A program made the translations under genes and the position numbers. This document shows, piece by piece, positions 1 through 9,234 of a stretch of DNA of 64,000 nucleotides. The DNA lies in the NCBI GenBank assembly GCA_951812615.1, contig CATOSU010000001.1, positions 930,001 to 994,000 on the forward strand. Reading direction: 5' to 3'. The DNA is from an uncultured Paracoccaceae bacterium. GTDB lineage: Bacteria > Pseudomonadota > Alphaproteobacteria > Rhodobacterales > Rhodobacteraceae. How positions within the stretch are numbered: position 1 is the first letter of the stretch; each line of letters begins with the position of its first letter. The notes below the pieces were generated by a model. That model was not told where the DNA came from. It ran no database searches and saw nothing but the letters and a program-made list of their open reading frames with translations.

Positions 1-2359
1 CCTTTTCGGCGCGATAGCCCAGCCCCTGCATGAGATCCGCGAACTGTTCCAGCGTCATGCCGGTGATCGACAGCATGTCCGCCGTCGCTTCGAACCCGCC
101 GCGGCTGTCCTGATTGCGCAGCATATCCGCCAACCGTTCCAGCATGTCGATGCGGATCGATCGTTCGCCCGCGTCGCGGTATCCGGCCATCGTCGCGTAT
201 CCCCGCGGCGCACCGGCGTCCACGGGCACCGTCACCAATCCCGGCGGCGGGGCCGAGGGAAATTCGTCCATCCCGCCGGCCAGCGACCACAACAACAGCC
301 GCAGCCGCGTCGGCGCCGGTTTCAGCAGAAGCGGCATGAAAATCGTGTACTGGCCGAACCGGATGCCGTGCTTGCGCAGCGCACCCCGGGCCTCCTGATC
401 CAGATCCTTGACCTCCTGCGCCACCTCTCCGCGCTGAACGATGCCCAGCGCCTCGACCATGCGGAACGCGAACCCGCGCGCCAGTCCGGTCAGGGTTTCA
501 TCGCGCTGCAGGTTCAGCAGCGGCTCGAACAATGCGGCCACCTTGCGGTCCATGAAATGCTGCAACCGGCGCTGCACCTTCTGGGTCACGTCATGCCCGG
601 CCGCCTCGTCAACGAACACTTCGATCTGCGGCTTCATCGGCTCGGACCCGGCGACCAGCTTACCGACCGCCTGTTCGCCCCACATCAGCCCGCCCTGATC
701 GGTGAAATCAATCTCGGTGTCGGGCGCGTTGTAGAACCGGTCCGCCTGCAGGTGGAAATGCGGCGCCAGCGCCTGCAACGATGCCGCCTTCAGCGTCTTG
801 GCATCCGCGCCGGGATCGCTTTTGTCCTGAATAAACCGGAAGCCTTCCAAACGGCCGACGAATTCGCCTTCAACCGTCACTTCACCCTTGTCGTTCACTT
901 CGGCCAAGAGGGCCTCCTTCTGCTTGAGCCGGCGCAGCAAAACGGACGTGCGCCGGTCCACAAATCTCTGGGTCAGGCGCGCGTGCAGCGCGTCCGACAG
1001 CCTGTCTTCTACAGCGCGGGTCTCGCCGCGCCAATGACTTTCGTCAGACAACCAGCCCTGACGCTGTGCAACGTAGGTCCATGTGCGGATATACGCCAAT
1101 CGTGTACTGAGTGTGTCAATATCGCCATCCGGCCTGTCGATGCGCCGGATCTGGCGCGCGAACCAATCTTCGGGAATCGCCCCGCGCTCGTGCAGGTGGG
1201 TATAGATCGCCTCCAGCATCCCGGCATGTTCAGCGTGGCTGATGCCCCGGAAATCCGGGATCCGGCACACATCCCACAACAGCCGCACCGAGGCCCCGTC
1301 GCTGGCGCGGGCGGCAATCTCGGCCACCTCACGCAGCGCCTTCAGCGCCATCAGGTCGTCCGCCTCGCGTGCCTTGACCAGCACCTCGTCCTCCGGCGCG
1401 GTCTCCAGCGAGGCAATCAGCGCGTCAACAGAGCCGAATTGCAGGTCCGCATTGCGCCAGTTGAGCTTGCGCAGCGGCGTGAACCGGTGATCCATGATCG
1501 CCTGCGCCACGCCATCGTCCAGTGGCGGCGCTTCGCCCGTCACCCCGAATGTGCCGTTTGCCATGCCGCGTCCGGCCCGCCCGGCGATCTGCGCCAGCTC
1601 GTTCGGCGCCAGCGGCCGCATCCGCCGGCCGTCGAATTTGCTCAGCGCGGAAAACGCGACGTGATTGATATCGAGGTTCAGCCCCATGCCGATGGCGTCG
1701 GTGGCCACGAGGTAATCAACCTCGCCCTCCTGATACAGCGCCACCTGCGCGTTCCGTGTGCGCGGGCTGAGCGCGCCCATCACCACCGCCGCCCCACCCT
1801 TCTGCCGGCGGATCAGCTCGGCAATGGCATAGACGCTGTCGACCGAAAACCCGACGATCGCGCTGCGCGGGGGCATGCGGCTGATCTTCTTGGCCCCGGC
1901 ATAAACCAGCTGCGACAAACGTTCGCGGCGAATGAACCGCGCCTCGGGCACAAGCTCTGAAATCGGGCCGCGCATGGTGTCCGAGCCCAGAAACAGCGTT
2001 TCGTGCTGCCCGCGCGCATGCAGCAGACGGTCGGTGAACACATGCCCGCGCTCGGGATCCGCGCACAGCTGGATCTCGTCAATCGCCAGAAAATCGGTGC
2101 CCAGCCCCTCGGGCATCGCTTCGACCGTGCACACCCAATATTGCGTGCGCGGCGGCAGGATGCGTTCTTCGCCGGTGACCAGCGCCACCACCGAAGGCCC
2201 GCGCAGGGCGGCGATCTTGTCGTAAACCTCGCGCGCCAGCAGGCGCAGCGGCAATCCGATAATGCCCGTGCGATGGCCCAGCATCCGCTCGATGGCGTAA
2301 TGCGTCTTGCCGGTATTGGTCGGGCCGAGCACGGCCGCAACCCTGGATGACCCTGTCAC
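1..2359 (-). CDS. SUV3/MgpS-like superfamily 2 helicase (3' end outside window)
   Basis: Predicted ATP-dependent RNA/DNA helicase. The first 786 codons are visible and the frame is still open at base 1, so the C-terminus is missing. Read from a GTG at 2359 with GGGGAG about 8 nt upstream; no upstream in-frame start has a better ribosome site. The N-terminus carries Walker A (GPTNTGKT, residues 12-19), DEIQ (motif II, about 94-97) and, near residue 270, the motif VI-type AGRAGRG, preceded by ATDAIGMGLNLDI. This arrangement matches the SUV3-like helicases of alphaproteobacteria (usually about 900 residues or more), not the RecQ or Lhr families. The region beyond residue 300 is long and family specific. 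Role in RNA decay or repair is inferred only from family. Long reading frames on the opposite strand here are antisense shadows. Confidence 0.85.
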   Translation of the reverse strand, partial: MTGSSRVAAVLGPTNTGKTHYAIERMLGHRTGIIGLPLRLLAREVYDKIAALRGPSVVALVTGEERILPPRTQYWVCTVEAMPEGLGTDFLAIDEIQLCADPERGHVFTDRLLHARGQHETLFLGSDTMRGPISELVPEARFIRRERLSQLVYAGAKKISRMPPRSAIVGFSVDSVYAIAELIRRQKGGAAVVMGALSPRTRNAQVALYQEGEVDYLVATDAIGMGLNLDINHVAFSALSKFDGRRMRPLAPNELAQIAGRAGRGMANGTFGVTGEAPPLDDGVAQAIMDHRFTPLRKLNWRNADLQFGSVDALIASLETAPEDEVLVKAREADDLMALKALREVAEIAARASDGASVRLLWDVCRIPDFRGISHAEHAGMLEAIYTHLHERGAIPEDWFARQIRRIDRPDGDIDTLSTRLAYIRTWTYVAQRQGWLSDESHWRGETRAVEDRLSDALHARLTQRFVDRRTSVLLRRLKQKEALLAEVNDKGEVTVEGEFVGRLEGFRFIQDKSDPGADAKTLKAASLQALAPHFHLQADRFYNAPDTEIDFTDQGGLMWGEQAVGKLVAGSEPMKPQIEVFVDEAAGHDVTQKVQRRLQHFMDRKVAALFEPLLNLQRDETLTGLARGFAFRMVEALGIVQRGEVAQEVKDLDQEARGALRKHGIRFGQYTIFMPLLLKPAPTRLRLLLWSLAGGMDEFPSAPPPGLVTVPVDAGAPRGYATMAGYRDAGERSIRIDMLERLADMLRNQDSRGGFEATADMLSITGMTLEQFADLMQGLGYRAEK

Positions 2360-2459
2360 CTGCTCTGCTCCCCAGCGCAGTCTGCTCAGACGAATGACCG
2401 CCCTGCCGCAGCGATCCCGCTTGACCCCAATAAGCGCAACCGCGCGTCCGGAACGGAAA

Positions 2460-3029
2460 TCAGAGCGCCTCGCCCTCAACGACAGGCCTCAGCCGTTCCA
2501 CGGCCTTGGTTACTTCCTCGTGGTACGGATGTATAGCCAGAACCCGGTTATAGGCCTCGTATGCGCGCTTTTGATCCCCGAACACTTCCAGCATCGCGCC
2601 GAGACCGAAAATCGCGTTGTAATTGTTCGGATTGAGCATCAGCGCGCGTTCCAGATCCGCCATGGCCGGCCCGAACAGCTCTGCCTCGAAAAAGGCCGAA
2701 GCCCGCGCGTGCCAGCCTTCGGCAAATTCCGGCGCATGGTCGGTCAGCGCGGTCAGATGTTCGATCGCGGCAGGGGTGTCGCTCACCTCCAGCGCATCAC
2801 GGCCACGCTTCAGCAACAGGTCCATCGCCGCCGACCCGCTTTTGGACCAAAGGGCCTGCAACTGCCGGTCAAGGTGAATCGCCTCATCCCGATCTGCCAC
2901 CGCCAGACGCTGCAGCAACAGCGATTCGTCCCGTGAATCGGCTTCCTGCGCGATCACAGGTAGGGAAAACATGACTACGAAAGCAGTTGCCGTCGCGATA
3001 TGTTTGATGAGGGGAGAAAATAGTCTCAT
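2460..3029 (-). CDS. Secreted tetratricopeptide-repeat protein
   Basis: A 189-residue protein with a signal peptide (MRLFSPLIKHIATATAFVVM, cleavage probably after VIAQ-type residues near 28), so periplasmic. The start at 3029 was chosen because the signal peptide begins there; an earlier in-frame start at 3083 would add 18 residues before it. After the signal the chain contains two to three TPR-like helix pairs (for example PEFAEGWHARASAFFEAELF and the following NPNNYNAIFGLGAMLEVFGD stretch, about residues 100-165). TPR proteins act as protein-binding scaffolds; the partner is unknown. It is divergent from the SCP2 gene with only 74 nt between, and it precedes the helicase gene by about 100 nt on the same strand. 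Confidence 0.8.
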   Translation of the reverse strand: MRLFSPLIKHIATATAFVVMFSLPVIAQEADSRDESLLLQRLAVADRDEAIHLDRQLQALWSKSGSAAMDLLLKRGRDALEVSDTPAAIEHLTALTDHAPEFAEGWHARASAFFEAELFGPAMADLERALMLNPNNYNAIFGLGAMLEVFGDQKRAYEAYNRVLAIHPYHEEVTKAVERLRPVVEGEAL

Positions 3030-3103
3030 AACGTTTACGATTTTAACGCGGCGCGCTGCGAAATCCAGACACGAGCGCGTCATACTGGTAAAAGGGAACA
3101 GAC

Positions 3104-3394
3104 ATGAGCGACATCCTTACAAAAGCTGCGGCTGAACTGAACGACAAACTGGGCGCAGGCGGATTTGACGGATCGGCCAAATTTGCCATCGGCGATCTCG
3201 GCGCAATTGTGCTGGACGGCAGCGGCGCACGGGTGTCCGACGATGAAACCGACGTGACCCTGTCCGCCGACGCCGACACGTTCGAGGCGATCCTGAGCGG
3301 TGACATGAACCCCACCAGCGCGTTCATGACCGGCAAGCTGACCGTGGACGGCGATATGGGCATCGCCATGCAGCTGGCTTCTGTACTGGCCTGA
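3104..3394 (+). CDS. SCP2 sterol-binding domain protein
   Basis: A 96-residue stand-alone SCP2 domain. The pattern GGFDGSAKFAIGDLGAIVLD, then DVTLSADADTFEAILSG, then the helix with GKLTVDGDMGIAMQLASVL is the standard SCP2 fold with its hydrophobic lipid-binding tunnel. In bacteria these small proteins are presumed to carry acyl or isoprenoid lipids. The stop codon is followed two bases later by the start of the alpha/beta hydrolase gene, so the pair is almost certainly cotranscribed and may share a lipid substrate (inference). Confidence 0.9.
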   Translation: MSDILTKAAAELNDKLGAGGFDGSAKFAIGDLGAIVLDGSGARVSDDETDVTLSADADTFEAILSGDMNPTSAFMTGKLTVDGDMGIAMQLASVLA

Positions 3395-3396
3395 TC

Positions 3397-4362
3397 ATGT
3401 TCGACCCGGCTCCGCTCCATCTGGACATGACCGATGCGCCCGACGGCGGGGCCGCACACTGGCTGCAGGCCGATGACGGCGTGCGTATCCGGATCGGCCA
3501 CTGGGCCCCGGAAGGGGCCAAGGGCACGCTGATCCTGTGCCCGGGCCGGACCGAATTCGTCGAGAAATACGGCCACGTGGCCAAAGCCCTGCATCAGGAG
3601 GGTTATGCCACGCTGGTGATCGACTGGCGCGGTCAGGGCCTGGCCGACCGGCTGCTGGACAACCCGCTGATGGGCCACGTCCACCGGTTCACCGATTTTC
3701 AGCGCGATCTGCAGGCGGCCCTGTCGGCCGCGCAGACGCTGGATCTGCCGCGGCCCTGGCACATACTGGGCCACTCGATGGGCGGGGCGATTGTCCTGCG
3801 CGCGGTGATGGAGGGGCTGGACGTGCAGTCCTGTGTGTTCACGGGGCCCATGTTCGGGATCTACATGTCGCCGGCCCTGCGCCCGGTGGGATGGGCGCTG
3901 GCGCTGGCCGCGCCGGCGGTGGGGCTGGGCCAGATGCTGCCGCCGGGCACCAAGATCGACAATTACGTCCAGACCAACCCGTTCGAAGGCAACGTGCTGA
4001 CCTCCGATCCGGACATGTACCGCCTGATGCAGGCTCAGCTGGAAGCCCGGCCGGACATGGCGCTGGGCGGTCCCAGCCTCGTCTGGCTGCGCGAGGCTCT
4101 GTGCGAGGCGCGCGACCTGTCCCGGCGGCCGTCTCCGGCGCTGCCCTGCCTGACCTTTATCGGGCGCGAAGAGAAAATCATCGACACCCAGAAAGTGCAT
4201 GACCGCATGGCGGTCTGGCCCGACGGGGAAATCCGGGTCGTCGACGGGGCCGAGCACGAGGTGCTGATGGAAACCCCGGAAATCCGCGCCCGTGTGCTGG
4301 CCGAAATGATCGCGCTGTTCGAACGCTCCGGCGACCGCGCGACCATGACCCAGACCGCCTGA
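3397..4362 (+). CDS. Alpha/beta hydrolase, PldB-like lysophospholipase family
   Basis: A 321-residue alpha/beta hydrolase. The nucleophile elbow GHSMGG is visible near residues 125-130, the strand-helix core LILCPGRTEFVEKYGHVAKAL and DWRGQGLADR are typical of PldB/monoacylglycerol-lipase relatives, and DGAEHEVLMETPEIR near residue 290 supplies the catalytic histidine region. Substrate is not determined by sequence; lysophospholipid or monoacylglycerol cleavage is what the family suggests. It begins 2 nt after the SCP2 gene, which fits a lipid-related pair. Confidence 0.88.
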   Translation: MFDPAPLHLDMTDAPDGGAAHWLQADDGVRIRIGHWAPEGAKGTLILCPGRTEFVEKYGHVAKALHQEGYATLVIDWRGQGLADRLLDNPLMGHVHRFTDFQRDLQAALSAAQTLDLPRPWHILGHSMGGAIVLRAVMEGLDVQSCVFTGPMFGIYMSPALRPVGWALALAAPAVGLGQMLPPGTKIDNYVQTNPFEGNVLTSDPDMYRLMQAQLEARPDMALGGPSLVWLREALCEARDLSRRPSPALPCLTFIGREEKIIDTQKVHDRMAVWPDGEIRVVDGAEHEVLMETPEIRARVLAEMIALFERSGDRATMTQTA

Positions 4363-4411
4363 CCGCTTAACGGACGCTGGCGGTCGCGCGACAGCGCGCT
4401 ATCATCGGACC

Positions 4412-5425
4412 ATGGCGCGCGCCCCTGTCCTGACCATTTCGCCGCAGGGTCTCTACTGCCCGGCCGGCGGGTTTCACATCGATCCGTGGCGCCCGGTGAA
4501 CCGGGCCCTGATCACCCATGCCCATGCCGATCATGCGCGCGCCGGTCACCGCACCTACCTGTGCGCCACCCCCTGTGCGCCGGTCCTGCAGCACCGGCTG
4601 GGCCGTATTGCCGTCGACACCATCGACTACGGCACAGATCTGCAGATCGGAGACGCCCGGGTATCGTTTCACCCCGCCGGGCACGTGCCGGGCTCGGCCC
4701 AGATCCGGGTCGAGGTGGCCGGCGAGGTCTGGGTCGTCTCCGGCGATTACAAGACCGAGGCGGACGGGCTGAGCGAAGCTTTCGAACCGGTGCGCTGCCA
4801 TTGCTTCATCACCGAATGCACCTTTGGTCTGCCGGTCTTCCGGTGGCAACCGCAGGCCACCGTCGCTGCCGACCTGAACCAGTGGTGGCAGGATTGCATC
4901 GCCGCCGGGCAGACCGCGGTCATCGCCGCCTATTCGCTGGGCAAGGCGCAGCGGCTGTTATCGATGCTGTACCTGTCGCTGGGTCCGGTTCTGGCCCACG
5001 GCGCTGTTGAAGACACAACCGCGGTGCTGCGCCGGCAGGGGTACCAGCTGCCGCAAACCGTGCCGCTGACCCCCGACACCACCGCGGCAGACCACCCCGG
5101 CGCCCTGCTGATCGCCCCGCCGGCAGCGCTGGGCAGCGACCGGACCCGGCGGTTCGGGCCGGTTTCGACCGGGTTCGCCAGCGGCTGGATGCAACTGCGC
5201 GGGATCCGCCGGCGCCGGTCCGCCGACCGCGGCTTTGTCATGTCCGATCATGCCGACTGGGATGGGCTGAACCACGCAATCCGTGAAACCGGCGCCGAAC
5301 GGGTGCTGGTGACCCATGGCTATACCGGGGCATTTGCCCGCTGGCTGTGCGAACAGGGCTATGACGCGGCCGTGCTGGACACCGAATTTACCGGCGAGCC
5401 CCCGGACGCGGAGGACAGCGCATGA
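4412..5425 (+). CDS. Ligase-associated DNA exonuclease (metallo-beta-lactamase fold)
   Basis: A 337-residue protein of the MBL/beta-CASP nuclease type associated with bacterial ATP-dependent DNA ligases. The metal-binding motif THAHADHAR lies near residues 35-43, followed by HPAGHVPGSAQI and SGDYKTE (about 115), and VTHGYTGAFARWL near the C-terminus. It should process DNA ends for the ligase. The DNA ligase gene starts 67 nt downstream on the same strand. The two other frequent partners of this repair set, the ligase-associated DEXH helicase and the PdeM-like phosphoesterase, are not next to it in this window. Confidence 0.9.
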   Translation: MARAPVLTISPQGLYCPAGGFHIDPWRPVNRALITHAHADHARAGHRTYLCATPCAPVLQHRLGRIAVDTIDYGTDLQIGDARVSFHPAGHVPGSAQIRVEVAGEVWVVSGDYKTEADGLSEAFEPVRCHCFITECTFGLPVFRWQPQATVAADLNQWWQDCIAAGQTAVIAAYSLGKAQRLLSMLYLSLGPVLAHGAVEDTTAVLRRQGYQLPQTVPLTPDTTAADHPGALLIAPPAALGSDRTRRFGPVSTGFASGWMQLRGIRRRRSADRGFVMSDHADWDGLNHAIRETGAERVLVTHGYTGAFARWLCEQGYDAAVLDTEFTGEPPDAEDSA

Positions 5426-5436
5426 CGCGGCCGTCC

Positions 5437-5457
5437 AGAATTTTCTACGAAAATTCT
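5437..5457. repeat. Palindrome just after the exonuclease stop codon
   Basis: Perfect 9-nt arms AGAATTTTC and GAAAATTCT around the loop TAC, strikingly AT-rich in a GC-rich context. It sits 12 nt after the exonuclease stop and 35 nt before the ligase start. In RNA it would form a small hairpin. It resembles the two palindromes after nuoN at 58348-58393. Confidence 0.8.
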
Positions 5458-5492
5458 CCTGCCCGGCAACGCGGCGCAGGCCGGTGGCCGCG

Positions 5493-7085
5493 ATGAAGCG
5501 GTTTGCCGCCCTCTTCACCGCGCTCGATCAGACCACCGGGACAAATGCCAAGGTGGCGGCGCTGTCGGCCTATTTCTGCGACGCCCCGCCCGAGGACCGG
5601 CTCTGGACCGTCGCGCTTTTTTCCGGCCGGCGGCCGCGCCGGACCATCACCACCACGCGGCTGCGCGAATGGGCCGCCGGGGCCGCGGGCTTTCCGCACT
5701 GGCTGTTCGAGGAATGCTACCCGATCGTCGGCGATCTGGCCGAAACCATCGCGCTGATCCTGCCGCCGCCGGCCCGCGACACGGATCGTGGCCTTGCGCA
5801 CTGGACCGGGACGCTCCGCGCGGCGTCCGGCCTTGACGAGGCGGCGCGCAAAGCGCTGGTGCTTGCCGCGTGGGACGAGATGGACCCGACCCAGCGGTTT
5901 CTCTTCAACAAGCTGCTGACCGGCGGTTTCCGCGTCGGTGTCAGCCAGAAACTGATGACCCGCGCGCTGGCAAAGGCAACGGACCGCGACGAGGCCGAGC
6001 TGGCGCATCGCCTGATGGGCGACTGGACCCCGGACAGCACCAGCTGGCACCGCCTGATCGAAGCCGACGATCCCGGCGCCAGCGTCTCGCGCCCCTACCC
6101 GTTCTGCCTCGCCCATGCGCTGGACGGGGCCGCAGAGGATCTGGGGCCCCCGACCGGGTGGCGGGCGGAATGGAAATGGGACGGCATCCGCGGCCAGCTG
6201 ATCCTGCGCGGGGGCGGCCATTTCGTCTGGTCGCGCGGCGAGGAGCTGATGACCGACCGCTTCCCGGAACTGGCCCGGACACGCGATTTCCTGCCCGACG
6301 GCACCGTGATCGATGGCGAGATCGTGGTCTGGGACGGGACCGCGCCGATGCCGTTCAGCGCGCTGCAGAAACGGATCGGACGCAAGACCGTGCCGAAAAA
6401 GCTGCTGGCCGCGGCCCCGGTGATCGTGCTGGCCTATGATCTGCTGGAACAGGGCGGGGCCGACCTGCGCGATCAGCCCCTAGCCGCCCGCAGGGCCGCA
6501 CTCGAAACCCTGCTTGCCCCCCTGCCACCCGATTGCCCGGTCCGGCCCTCGCCGATGATCCCCTTCGACAGCTGGACCACCCTGTCTGACACCCGCGACA
6601 CCGCCCGGTCCGAGAAGGCCGAGGGGCTGATGCTGAAACGTGCAGACAGCCCGTACCGGGCCGGGCGCCGCAAAGGCGACTGGTGGAAATGGAAGCTCGA
6701 CCCGCTCACCGTCGACGCGGTGATGATCTATGCCCAGCCCGGCCACGGCCGCCGCGCGAACCTCTTTACCGATTTCACCTTTGCCGTCTTGTCCGGCAAC
6801 GAACTGGTGCCGTTTACCAAGGCCTTTTCCGGCCTGACCGACGACGAGTTCCGCGACATCACCGCATGGGTCCGCAAGAACACCCTGCAGCGTTTCGGCC
6901 CGGTCCGGCAGGTCACGCCCGAACATGTGTTCGAAATCGCCTTCGAAGGCCTCCACGCCAGCCCGCGCCACAAATCCGGCATCGCGCTCCGTTTTCCGCG
7001 CATGACCCGCTGGCGCCGGGACAAACCGGTGCAGGAGGCCAATACGCTGGCGGATCTGCAGGAGATGCTGAAGGCTTTCGGGTGA
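5493..7085 (+). CDS. ATP-dependent DNA ligase, cisplatin damage response type
   Basis: A 530-residue ATP-dependent DNA ligase (LigB-like clade linked with DNA damage responses). The adenylation motif I is EWKWDGIRGQL, with the lysine before DG as nucleotidyl acceptor (about residue 227); the IDGEIVVWDG motif and the C-terminal KRADSPYRAGRRKGDWWKWK stretch are further ligase motifs, followed by an OB-fold region. The start at 5493 was chosen because homologous ligases begin with MKRFAALF-type sequences; an in-frame extension back to 5316 would overlap the exonuclease gene for most of its length. Works with the adjacent exonuclease in DNA end repair (established association). Confidence 0.92.
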   Translation: MKRFAALFTALDQTTGTNAKVAALSAYFCDAPPEDRLWTVALFSGRRPRRTITTTRLREWAAGAAGFPHWLFEECYPIVGDLAETIALILPPPARDTDRGLAHWTGTLRAASGLDEAARKALVLAAWDEMDPTQRFLFNKLLTGGFRVGVSQKLMTRALAKATDRDEAELAHRLMGDWTPDSTSWHRLIEADDPGASVSRPYPFCLAHALDGAAEDLGPPTGWRAEWKWDGIRGQLILRGGGHFVWSRGEELMTDRFPELARTRDFLPDGTVIDGEIVVWDGTAPMPFSALQKRIGRKTVPKKLLAAAPVIVLAYDLLEQGGADLRDQPLAARRAALETLLAPLPPDCPVRPSPMIPFDSWTTLSDTRDTARSEKAEGLMLKRADSPYRAGRRKGDWWKWKLDPLTVDAVMIYAQPGHGRRANLFTDFTFAVLSGNELVPFTKAFSGLTDDEFRDITAWVRKNTLQRFGPVRQVTPEHVFEIAFEGLHASPRHKSGIALRFPRMTRWRRDKPVQEANTLADLQEMLKAFG

Positions 7086-7412
7086 GTGTGCGCGCCCGGA
7101 ACCGGGGGTTTCACCCCCGGACCCCCGAAGGTATTTGAAAACAGAAGAAGATGGATCAGGACGCCTTTTCCTGCGCTGTCTTCACCCCGCCGGTCAGGAA
7201 AACCACAACATCCCCTTCAATTCGCGGGCTCGACGTTTGAGTGCTGATGTTGGACCTGGGTCTCGGCACATATGGCGTCGGGAAACTCAACCCGGGCGAA
7301 AGCGAACATGACCGGCCATATCGGCAAAACGGCAGCCCCGAACCCTGCCCGCTTGCTTGAGGTCAGGGACCCGCGCGACTAGATAGGAACGAAACCCAAT
7401 CACGAGGCCAAC
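7086..7412. other. Intergenic region between ligase and oligoendopeptidase genes
   Basis: 327 nt without a convincing gene. It holds a repeat element (7102-7150, listed separately) directly after the ligase gene. The rest shows no clear promoter motif. GAGG at about 7402 could serve as ribosome site for the peptidase. A 37-codon frame on the minus strand (7156-7269) was considered and not accepted. Confidence 0.6.
7102..7150 (+). repeat. Dispersed intergenic element, hairpin plus conserved tail (copy 1)
   Basis: An 8-nt perfect stem CCGGGGGT / ACCCCCGG with loop TTC, followed by ACCCCCGAAG and the AT-rich tail GTATTTGAAAACAGAAGAAG. The same structure and an almost identical tail recur at 39380-39426. 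I recall similar elements in many Rhodobacteraceae genomes. Here it could end transcription of the ligase gene, but there is no T-run. Confidence 0.75.
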
Positions 7413-9233
7413 ATGCTCCACCTTCCCTTTCCGGTCCGCGACGCGGCCACCGATTCCGGCTCTGACGCGCTCGGCAAGCTGCCCGACTGGGACCTGAGCG
7501 ATCTTTACACGGCCGAGGACGCCCCGGAACTGACCCGCGATCTGGAATGGCTGGAAACCGAATGCGCCGATTTCGCCGCGGATTACGAAGGCAAGGTGGC
7601 AGATCTGGACGCCGCCGGGCTGCTGGGATGCGTGCTGCGCAACGAGAAGATCTCGGAGATTGCCGGGCGCGTCATGTCCTTTGCCGGGCTGCGCTATTAC
7701 CAGCAGACCACCGATGCAGACCGGGCGAAATTCCTGTCCGATTGCCAGGAAAAAATCACCACCTACACCACCCCGCTGGTGTTCTTCACGCTGGAACTGA
7801 ACCGGATCGACGACGCCACGCTGGACGGGCATCTGGCCGCCAACGCCGATCTGGCGCGCTACAAATCCGTGTTCCGCCGCATCCGGGCAATGAAACCGCA
7901 CCAGCTGAGCGATGAGCTGGAGAAGTTCCTGCACGATATGGGTGTTGTCGGTGACGCCTGGGAAAAGCTCTTTGACGAAACCATAGCCGGGCTGGAATTC
8001 ACGGTGGATGGCGAAACCCGCGGCATCGAGGGCACGCTCAACCTGCTGACCGAACAGGACCGCAGCCAGCGCGAGGCCGCCTCGCGCGAACTGGCGCGGG
8101 TCTTCGGCGAAAACATCAAGGTCTTTGCCCGCGTCCACAACACCCAGTCCAAGGAAAAGGAAGTCATCGACCGCTGGCGCAAGATGCCTTCGGCTCAGGC
8201 CGGCCGGCACCTTTCCAACGATGTGGAACCGGAGGTCGTCGAGGCCCTGCGCGCGGCCGTTGTCGCCGCTTATCCCAAGCTCAGCCACCGCTATTACGAG
8301 CTCAAGCGCAAATGGCTGGGGCTGGGCAAGATGCAGGTCTGGGACCGCAACGCGCCGCTGCCGATGGAAGACACCCGCATCGTCGGCTGGGACGAGGCCG
8401 AGGACACCGTGATGTCGGCCTATTCCGCCTTCGACGCGCGCATGGGCGAGATCGCCGCGCCGTTCTTCTCGAAGGGCTGGATCGACGCCGGTGTGAAACC
8501 CGGCAAGGCGCCCGGCGCCTTCGCCCACCCCACCGTGACCACCGTGCACCCCTACATCATGCTCAACTACCTCGGCAAACCGCGCGACGTGATGACGCTC
8601 GCGCATGAGCTGGGCCATGGCGTGCATCAGGTGCTGGCCGCCGGTCAGGGCGAAATGCTGTCCTCCACGCCGCTGACGCTGGCGGAAACGGCCTCCGTGT
8701 TCGGCGAGATGCTGACGTTTCGCAAAATTCTCGACACCAGCACCGACCCGGTGCAGCGCAAGGTGCTTCTGGCCGGCAAGGTCGAGGACATGATCAACAC
8801 CGTCATCCGCCAGATCGCGTTTTACGATTTCGAATGCAAACTGCACGAGGCCCGGCGCGGCGGGGAACTGACCCCGGACGACATCAACGCGCTGTGGATG
8901 TCGGTGCAGGCCGAAAGCCTCGGGCCCGCGTTCGAATTCATGGACGGGTATGAGACCTTCTGGGCCTATATCCCGCATTTCGTGCATTCGCCCTTCTACG
9001 TCTATGCCTATGCCTTCGGCGACGGGCTGGTGAACGCGCTCTACTCGGTCTACGCGGATGGCAAGGACGGGTTCGAGGACCTCTATTTCGACATGCTGAA
9101 AGCGGGCGGGTCTATGCACCATTCCGAGCTCTTGAAACCCTTCGGACTGGATGCCAGCGACCCGGCGTTCTGGGACAAGGGGCTGAGCATGATTTCGGGG
9201 TTCATTGACGAATTGGAGGCGATGGAGGGGTAG
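7413..9233 (+). CDS. pepF: M3 family oligoendopeptidase F
   Basis: A 606-residue zinc metallopeptidase. The catalytic motif AHELGHGVHQ (HExxH, near residue 395) with the downstream ETASVFGEM glutamate is diagnostic of family M3, and the N-terminal helical region (LPDWDLSDLYTAED) and the C-terminal FVHSPFYVYAYAFGDGLVNALY segment match PepF/PepB oligoendopeptidases of the usual length (about 600). It should hydrolyse short cytoplasmic peptides. The following HNH gene begins just 1 nt after its stop codon, so the two are probably translated from one mRNA. Confidence 0.92.
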   Translation: MLHLPFPVRDAATDSGSDALGKLPDWDLSDLYTAEDAPELTRDLEWLETECADFAADYEGKVADLDAAGLLGCVLRNEKISEIAGRVMSFAGLRYYQQTTDADRAKFLSDCQEKITTYTTPLVFFTLELNRIDDATLDGHLAANADLARYKSVFRRIRAMKPHQLSDELEKFLHDMGVVGDAWEKLFDETIAGLEFTVDGETRGIEGTLNLLTEQDRSQREAASRELARVFGENIKVFARVHNTQSKEKEVIDRWRKMPSAQAGRHLSNDVEPEVVEALRAAVVAAYPKLSHRYYELKRKWLGLGKMQVWDRNAPLPMEDTRIVGWDEAEDTVMSAYSAFDARMGEIAAPFFSKGWIDAGVKPGKAPGAFAHPTVTTVHPYIMLNYLGKPRDVMTLAHELGHGVHQVLAAGQGEMLSSTPLTLAETASVFGEMLTFRKILDTSTDPVQRKVLLAGKVEDMINTVIRQIAFYDFECKLHEARRGGELTPDDINALWMSVQAESLGPAFEFMDGYETFWAYIPHFVHSPFYVYAYAFGDGLVNALYSVYADGKDGFEDLYFDMLKAGGSMHHSELLKPFGLDASDPAFWDKGLSMISGFIDELEAMEG

Positions 9234-9234
9234 A

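Noticed and set aside
368-1960. 530-codon open frame on the plus strand
   Set aside because: Antisense to the SUV3-like helicase; the product is rich in R, Q, H and P without motifs, as expected from a shadow frame in GC-rich DNA.
5316-5492. 59-codon upstream extension of the DNA ligase
   Set aside because: Overlaps the exonuclease gene and does not resemble the ligase N-terminus.
7156-7269. 37-codon frame on the minus strand in the 327-nt gap
   Set aside because: Short, no ribosome site, no recognisable family; could be a gene remnant but the evidence is too weak.
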